From JBMNTQ01 sp050945815 (GTDB lineage Bacteria; Bacillota; Clostridia; Christensenellales; JBMNTQ01): 11,264 nt of DNA. The stretch covers positions 1-11,264 of the forward strand of contig JBMNTQ010000058.1 in the NCBI GenBank assembly GCA_050945815.1, read 5' to 3'. Of the stretch, positions 8,389 to 11,264 are shown one piece after another. The notes under the pieces were generated by a model, which searched no databases, was not told where the DNA came from, and saw only the letters and a program-made list of their open reading frames with translations. The position numbers were made by a program, and so were the translations under genes. Within the stretch, counting starts at the first letter, position 1; each line of letters begins with the position of its first letter.

Positions 8389-8639
8389 ATGGTGCCTAAA
8401 CCATGGTACCAAAAACATTCACAATCCTCGTATTTTTCCTTAGCTATAAAGAAACATAACCTGTCAAAAATTGTGCAATCCGGCTCATCGGGCCATCCAT
8501 TTTGGGTGGCAGTTACATAGTTTTAGAGTTGTTTGCTACAACAATAAAGCAGAGTATCTTTCCGGTAATAGATGCGGCCATCGTTTCAATATTTTTTGTT
8601 TCAATATTTGTAGATCAATTTGACAAAACAACTATCTAG
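8389..8639 (+). other. Unassigned stretch with two short overlapping ORFs, possibly a decayed gene
   Basis: No intact gene is evident between the two promoters. One frame has ATG 8389 to TAG 8520 (43 residues) without a ribosome site. A second frame is open from 8460 to TAG 8637-8639 and reads like two hydrophobic helices (LIGPSILGGSYIVLELFATT, then SIFPVIDAAIVSIFFVSIFV), but lacks ATG or GTG and has only an internal TTG at 8502. A single frameshift would join the two frames. This position just before atpB is where atpI or atpZ often lies, but I do not recognise the family. It may be a chance ORF. Confidence 0.2.
8583..8609 (+). repeat. Two 12-bp direct repeats upstream of the atp promoter
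   Basis: GTTTCAATATTT occurs at 8583-8594 and again at 8598-8609, a 15-bp period, ending 10 bp before the -35 box of the atp promoter. The location and AT-richness fit a regulator binding site or an UP-like element, but nothing shows which. Confidence 0.5.
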
Positions 8640-8653
8640 AAGTATATTATAAT
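8620..8653 (+). promoter_or_regulatory. Probable sigma-A promoter of the ATP synthase operon
   Basis: TTGACA at 8620-8625 is followed after 17 nt by TATATT (8643-8648); the better -10 match TATAAT (8648-8653) is 22 nt away and so less well spaced. Transcription would start near 8655, leaving a leader of about 180 nt before atpB. Confidence 0.7.
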
Positions 8654-8654
8654 C

Positions 8655-8834
8655 AAGCCAACAAAACGAAGGGGCCTCGGTCTTTTCTTTTGTTGCTTAC
8701 TTTTACGTTAAGATTGTTGGCGTGCCAACTAAATGCGCAAGTAACAAGCGTAGACGTGAATAGACGATGCTGATAACTTCTCTTATTCAAACATAAGGGA
8801 TACAGATAAAAACAGAAAAATTGGGGGGAGTATC
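8655..8834 (+). promoter_or_regulatory. Structured leader of the atp operon
   Basis: The leader has no gene of useful length. CAACAAAA (8659-8666) can pair with TTTTGTTG (8688-8695). The overlapping GCCAACAA (8657-8664) can instead pair with TTGTTGGC (8714-8721). Bases 8716-8721 also form a tight hairpin with GCCAAC (8724-8729). These foldings exclude one another, which resembles a leader switch, though no known riboswitch class is recognised. A strong G-rich ribosome site (GGGGGGAG, 8823-8830) ends the leader. Confidence 0.4.
8823..8830 (+). promoter_or_regulatory. Strong ribosome binding site without a normal start codon
   Basis: GGGGGGAG lies 4 nt before ATT 8835, which is in frame with atpB. 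No ATG, GTG or TTG in the atpB frame occurs between the upstream stop (8757) and GTG 8877. The site points to non-canonical initiation or to a sequence error here. Confidence 0.5.
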
Positions 8835-8876
8835 ATTAAAAACAAAAAAACTATTGTTCTAATTATCTGGGCCTGT

Positions 8877-9671
8877 GTGATACTGGCCCTGTTTGCTGGG
8901 GTGCTGTTAACAGGTTCTCCGGCCGAAAAGCATGAGACGGTCAAAGAAATGATGCGCGATGCCGTGCTGCATGACAGTAATCATATTGAATTATTTGGGA
9001 TAAAAGATGTGAATCCAGCTTTTGCTTCCGCCGTACTGATTGCAGCCATTCTACTGAGCGCGGCAGCATTGGTTCGTGTGTTCGTGATACCGAAGTTTCG
9101 GTATATCCCTACTAAAATTCAATTGGTTCTGGAACAGTTGGTGGGTTTCTTTCATGATTTCGTGAAAAAAAACAGCCCGCACCGCCATCGGTTTTTAGGC
9201 GCTTATATCTTTGGCGCAGGGATGTATATATTTTTCGGGACCTTATTTGAATTGCTGGGGCTTCAAGCGATTACCACGGCAGGCCGCTCCATCACCCTTC
9301 CGGCGCCCTTATCGGATATCAACGGCGCCATCGCACTGGGCTGCTTGTCCTATCTTATCATTCTGGTAGGTGGGCTTTTATCCAACGGCCTCCGGGGCTT
9401 AGGAGCTGCGCTGAAAGACTTTTCCATGCCCTTATCTATGAGCTTCCGTCTGTTTGGGGCCTTGCTCAGCGGGGTTCTCGTCACTGAATTGGTCTACTAT
9501 TATTTCCCGCTCAGCTTCGTTCTGCCAGTTGTTGTCGGCGTACTCTTCACGCTGCTCCACGCTTTGGTTCAAACGTATGTGCTGATTATGCTGACTGCAT
9601 CTTCTTACGGCGAAGTATCCAAGCCGCGCATCAAAGAAAATCGCACCTTGCCCGATGCAAAAAGGGCTTGA
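8877..9671 (+). CDS. atpB: F-type ATP synthase subunit a (start uncertain, probably further upstream)
   Basis: Subunit a is the membrane stator of the Fo motor and forms the ion half-channels beside the c ring. From GTG 8877 it has 264 residues. The essential arginine is in PLSMSFRLFG (Arg191), and the last helix region contains HALVQTYVLIMLTASSYGE (Gln232). The Asn usually following RLFG is replaced by Ala. LPAPLSDIN (141-149) matches the family's Pro-Asn segment. The frame stays open upstream and reads KNKKTIVLIIWACVILALFAG, a better N-terminus with positive charges before the helix. It sits just after GGGGGGAG (8823-8830), but the only codon at the right distance is ATT 8835, which would give 278 residues. 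GTG 8877 has no good ribosome site. First gene of the operon; no intact atpI precedes it. Confidence 0.92.
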   Translation: MILALFAGVLLTGSPAEKHETVKEMMRDAVLHDSNHIELFGIKDVNPAFASAVLIAAILLSAAALVRVFVIPKFRYIPTKIQLVLEQLVGFFHDFVKKNSPHRHRFLGAYIFGAGMYIFFGTLFELLGLQAITTAGRSITLPAPLSDINGAIALGCLSYLIILVGGLLSNGLRGLGAALKDFSMPLSMSFRLFGALLSGVLVTELVYYYFPLSFVLPVVVGVLFTLLHALVQTYVLIMLTASSYGEVSKPRIKENRTLPDAKRA

Positions 9672-9691
9672 TCCGTAAATATTTAAAATCC

Positions 9692-9722
9692 GACTTTCGC
9701 AAGAAGAAATTCTTCAAAAGTC
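9692..9722 (+). other. Imperfect hairpin in the atpB-atpE gap
   Basis: GACTTT (9692-9697) pairs with AAAGTC (9717-9722), enclosing a second stem GAAGA/TCTTC (9703-9707 with 9711-9715). No T-tract follows, so it is not a terminator. In the 79-nt gap it could mark RNA processing or tune atpE translation, since c is needed in many copies per complex. This role is inference. Confidence 0.35.
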
Positions 9723-9750
9723 TATACACAAAGAGAGGAATGGTCATAAA

Positions 9751-10128
9751 ATGAAAAAAGTAAATCATATCAGAAAAGCGCTATTCTGCTTTTTAGCAAT
9801 AGCCATACTGACTGCGTCCGTTTCCATGGTCGCATACGCCGCACCTGCTCAAGAACAACAATCTGTCTCTGCAGCAACCGAAGAAGCTAGCGATTCGGAA
9901 GGCTCCATAGGCATCAAAGCCATTGCTGCAGCCATCACAATCGCTGTTGGTGCAGCAAGCGGTGCAATCGCTATGGGCCTCGCCATTGGAAAATCATCAG
10001 AAAGCATCGCACGCCAGCCAGAGGCGGGCGAAAAAATCCGGTCAAACTTGTTATTGGGTCTTGTATTTATCGAAACTGCAATCATCTACGCTTTGGTTGT
10101 AGCAATTATGATTGTCTTCGTTCTGTAG
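9751..10128 (+). CDS. atpE: F-type ATP synthase subunit c with an N-terminal signal-peptide-like extension
   Basis: Subunit c makes the rotor ring that carries ions through the membrane. The core hairpin lies at residues 53-125: first helix IGIKAIAAAITIAVGAA..., polar loop ARQPEAGEK (87-95), and second helix with the ion-binding glutamate in VFIETAIIYALV (Glu108). The protein has 125 residues against the usual 70-90. Residues 1-30 look like a cleavable signal peptide (KK..RK, hydrophobic core, VAYA then AP) and 31-52 form a Gln/Ser/Glu-rich linker. Thr109 and Tyr113 resemble sodium-binding c subunits, but the first-helix Gln of the sodium type is Met75, so the coupling ion is unclear. Ribosome site AGAGGA (9734-9739), 11-nt spacer. 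The stop codon overlaps the atpF ribosome site. Confidence 0.93.
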   Translation: MKKVNHIRKALFCFLAIAILTASVSMVAYAAPAQEQQSVSAATEEASDSEGSIGIKAIAAAITIAVGAASGAIAMGLAIGKSSESIARQPEAGEKIRSNLLLGLVFIETAIIYALVVAIMIVFVL

Positions 10129-10141
10129 GAGGCGGTAAAAA

Positions 10142-10621
10142 ATGAATATCCCTTTAAATATTGATTGGCAGCAGATCCTTTTACATCTTCTCAACTTCTC
10201 AATTTTAACGTTGGGGTTGTATCTGTTGCTCTATAATCCCATCCGAAAGTTTATGAAAAAAAGAACGGACTATTACCATGCTTTAGATAGCGATGCAGAA
10301 AATAAATTAAAACAAGTAACCGATTTGGAAAAATCTTATCAAGAACGCTTGCAGCATTTTGAAACCGAAATTGCAGAGAAAAAGTTGCAAGCTATGCAGG
10401 AAGCGCAACAAGGGGCCGATGCAATTTTACAGCGCGCCAATAAAGAAGCTGAAGAGCTGCTTTCAGAAACCCGGGAGGCTGCTATGCGGGAGCGTGCAAA
10501 AATATCGGAAGATACCCAGAAAGAGGTCGTCTCTCTTGCATTTGCCGCTGCAGAAAAGATGATAGCCCAGTCTTCCTCAGATACACTGGATCAATTTATA
10601 TATGCTGTAAAACAGGAGTGA
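10142..10621 (+). CDS. atpF: F-type ATP synthase subunit b
   Basis: Subunit b is the peripheral stalk joining Fo to F1. It has 159 residues, normal for the family. One membrane helix (about 12-32, ILLHLLNFSILTLGLYLLL) is followed by the family turn YNPIRKFMKKR and a long charged coiled coil (about 45-150; KLKQVTDLEKSYQERLQHFE, ANKEAEELLSETREAA). The AGGAGG ribosome site (10127-10132) overlaps the atpE stop codon TAG (10126-10128), suggesting tightly coupled translation. The frame ends 4 bp before the start of the next gene and is complete, so it is not fused to delta as in mycobacteria. Confidence 0.95.
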   Translation: MNIPLNIDWQQILLHLLNFSILTLGLYLLLYNPIRKFMKKRTDYYHALDSDAENKLKQVTDLEKSYQERLQHFETEIAEKKLQAMQEAQQGADAILQRANKEAEELLSETREAAMRERAKISEDTQKEVVSLAFAAAEKMIAQSSSDTLDQFIYAVKQE

Positions 10622-10625
10622 ACAC

Positions 10626-11264
10626 GTGATACGAAACAATACTATCAAAATAGAAGCAATATTATACAGTGCCGCGCCTCCAACCGATCTTCAAAGAGAA
10701 GAACTGATCGGTTTTTTAAAGCACAAATATAACGATGATGTGAGCCTGACTTGGAAAGAGGATAAGAAGCTCCGAGATGGTCTGCGTTTGGAAGTGGGAA
10801 TCGTGAGTAATTTCGGCTCCCCCTCCCCCGTGTGGACGTTGGATCGCGTATACGATTGGAGCCTGGAGAGCCGTCTGCAACAATTAAAAGAGGATATCTC
10901 CCAGCTTTCCGCCCAGCAGAGTCATCTCGTTCCGCTCATTCGGGAAACCATAAAAGATTGGACGCCCAAAGCGTTGGCGCAGGAAGTTGGCACCGTATTG
11001 TCCGTTGGCGATGGGATTGCAACAGTCAGCGGTCTTCCCAATGCCACCTATCAGGAGATTCTGATTTTCTCCTCCGGCGTTCGGGGGATGGTTCAGGAAT
11101 TAAAACGGGATGAGATTGGCTGCATCCTATTTGATGATTCCCAGAATATTGTGGAAGGCAGCCAGGTGAAACGAACAGGCAAAACTGCTGGAATCCCGGT
11201 GGGCGATCAATTTAAAGGCCGTGTGATTGATGCAATGGGCAATCCGATCGACGGTCAAGGCTCC
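10626..11264 (+). CDS. atpA: Delta C-terminal domain fused to ATP synthase subunit alpha (3' end outside the window)
   Basis: 213 codons are open to the window end. GTG 10626 has a good ribosome site (AGGAG, 10614-10618, 7-nt spacer) and starts 4 nt after the atpF stop. Residues 1-95 resemble the C-terminal domain of subunit delta: IKIEAILYSAAPPTDLQREE, then KLRDGLRLEVG and YDWSLESRLQQLKEDI. From about residue 98 the sequence is a complete alpha N-terminus: helix LIRETIKDW, then beta-barrel EVGTVLSVGDGIATVSGL, GVRGMVQEL, KRTGKTAGIPVG and GRVIDAMGNPIDG. The nucleotide-binding domain lies past the edge. Alpha forms the catalytic hexamer with beta; delta links its top to the b stalk. The delta N-terminal helical domain, which normally holds the alpha N-terminus, is missing. 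No separate atpH is seen. No convincing internal start for a free alpha was found. Confidence 0.9.
   Translation, partial: MIRNNTIKIEAILYSAAPPTDLQREELIGFLKHKYNDDVSLTWKEDKKLRDGLRLEVGIVSNFGSPSPVWTLDRVYDWSLESRLQQLKEDISQLSAQQSHLVPLIRETIKDWTPKALAQEVGTVLSVGDGIATVSGLPNATYQEILIFSSGVRGMVQELKRDEIGCILFDDSQNIVEGSQVKRTGKTAGIPVGDQFKGRVIDAMGNPIDGQGS

Noticed and set aside
8583..8609. Direct repeats as the start of a CRISPR array
   Set aside because: Only two 12-bp copies with a 3-bp gap; no spacers and no cas genes.
9849..10085. Minus-strand ORF opposite atpE, and the frame 10359-10562 inside atpF
   Set aside because: Both are shadows of clear ATP synthase subunits.
10600..10640. A frameshift that would hide a full-length delta or a b-delta fusion
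   Set aside because: atpF is full length, and the next gene has its own ribosome site and GTG 7 nt later; no delta N-terminal sequence is present in any frame here.
10832..11113. Plus-strand ORF of 93 residues
   Set aside because: It is out of frame with the delta-alpha fusion, which is open across the whole stretch and has recognisable alpha motifs.

Overview
The window looks like a low-to-mid GC Gram-positive anaerobe of the class Clostridia. The evidence is strong Shine-Dalgarno sites, Sec-exported multidomain surface proteins, a consensus sigma-A promoter driving a cobalamin riboswitch, and a divergent F-type ATP synthase operon. A genus cannot be named from the sequence alone. There are two divergent transcription units, separated by about 0.9 kb of regulatory DNA.

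Left unit, minus strand, reading from about 8315 down to beyond base 1. A promoter (8322-8350) leads into a cobalamin (B12) riboswitch (about 8092-8265) and then an intrinsic terminator (about 7991-8027). Three genes follow. The first is a 637-residue exported, membrane-anchored protein with a prenyltransferase/squalene-cyclase-like alpha/alpha repeat domain (6013-7926). The second is a 311-residue MoxR-family AAA+ ATPase (5024-5959). The third is a giant secreted surface protein, at least 1625 residues and open at the left edge. It carries an intrinsic-factor-like small beta domain, cadherin-like and PEGA-like sandwiches, a PQQ-type beta-propeller, a Big_3-like domain and a helical repeat. 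A B12 riboswitch in front of an alpha/alpha toroid protein and a propeller protein suggests a corrinoid-responsive cell-surface system, possibly for B12 capture. The switch is seen directly; the B12-binding function is inference.

Intergenic region 7927-8834. It holds the riboswitch system, an unassigned stretch (8351-8610) with a decayed-looking hydrophobic ORF and a 12-bp direct repeat, a consensus promoter for the right unit, and a roughly 180-nt leader that can form competing hairpins.

Right unit, plus strand, 8835 to the right edge: atpB (a), atpE (c), atpF (b), then a reading frame in which the C-terminal domain of subunit delta is fused in frame to the start of subunit alpha. No separate atpH and no delta N-terminal domain are visible. 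Subunit c carries an N-terminal signal-peptide-like extension, and atpB has no convincing AUG/GUG/UUG start. This is an unusual F-type ATPase. The delta-alpha fusion and the B12-controlled surface operon are the two most interesting items.
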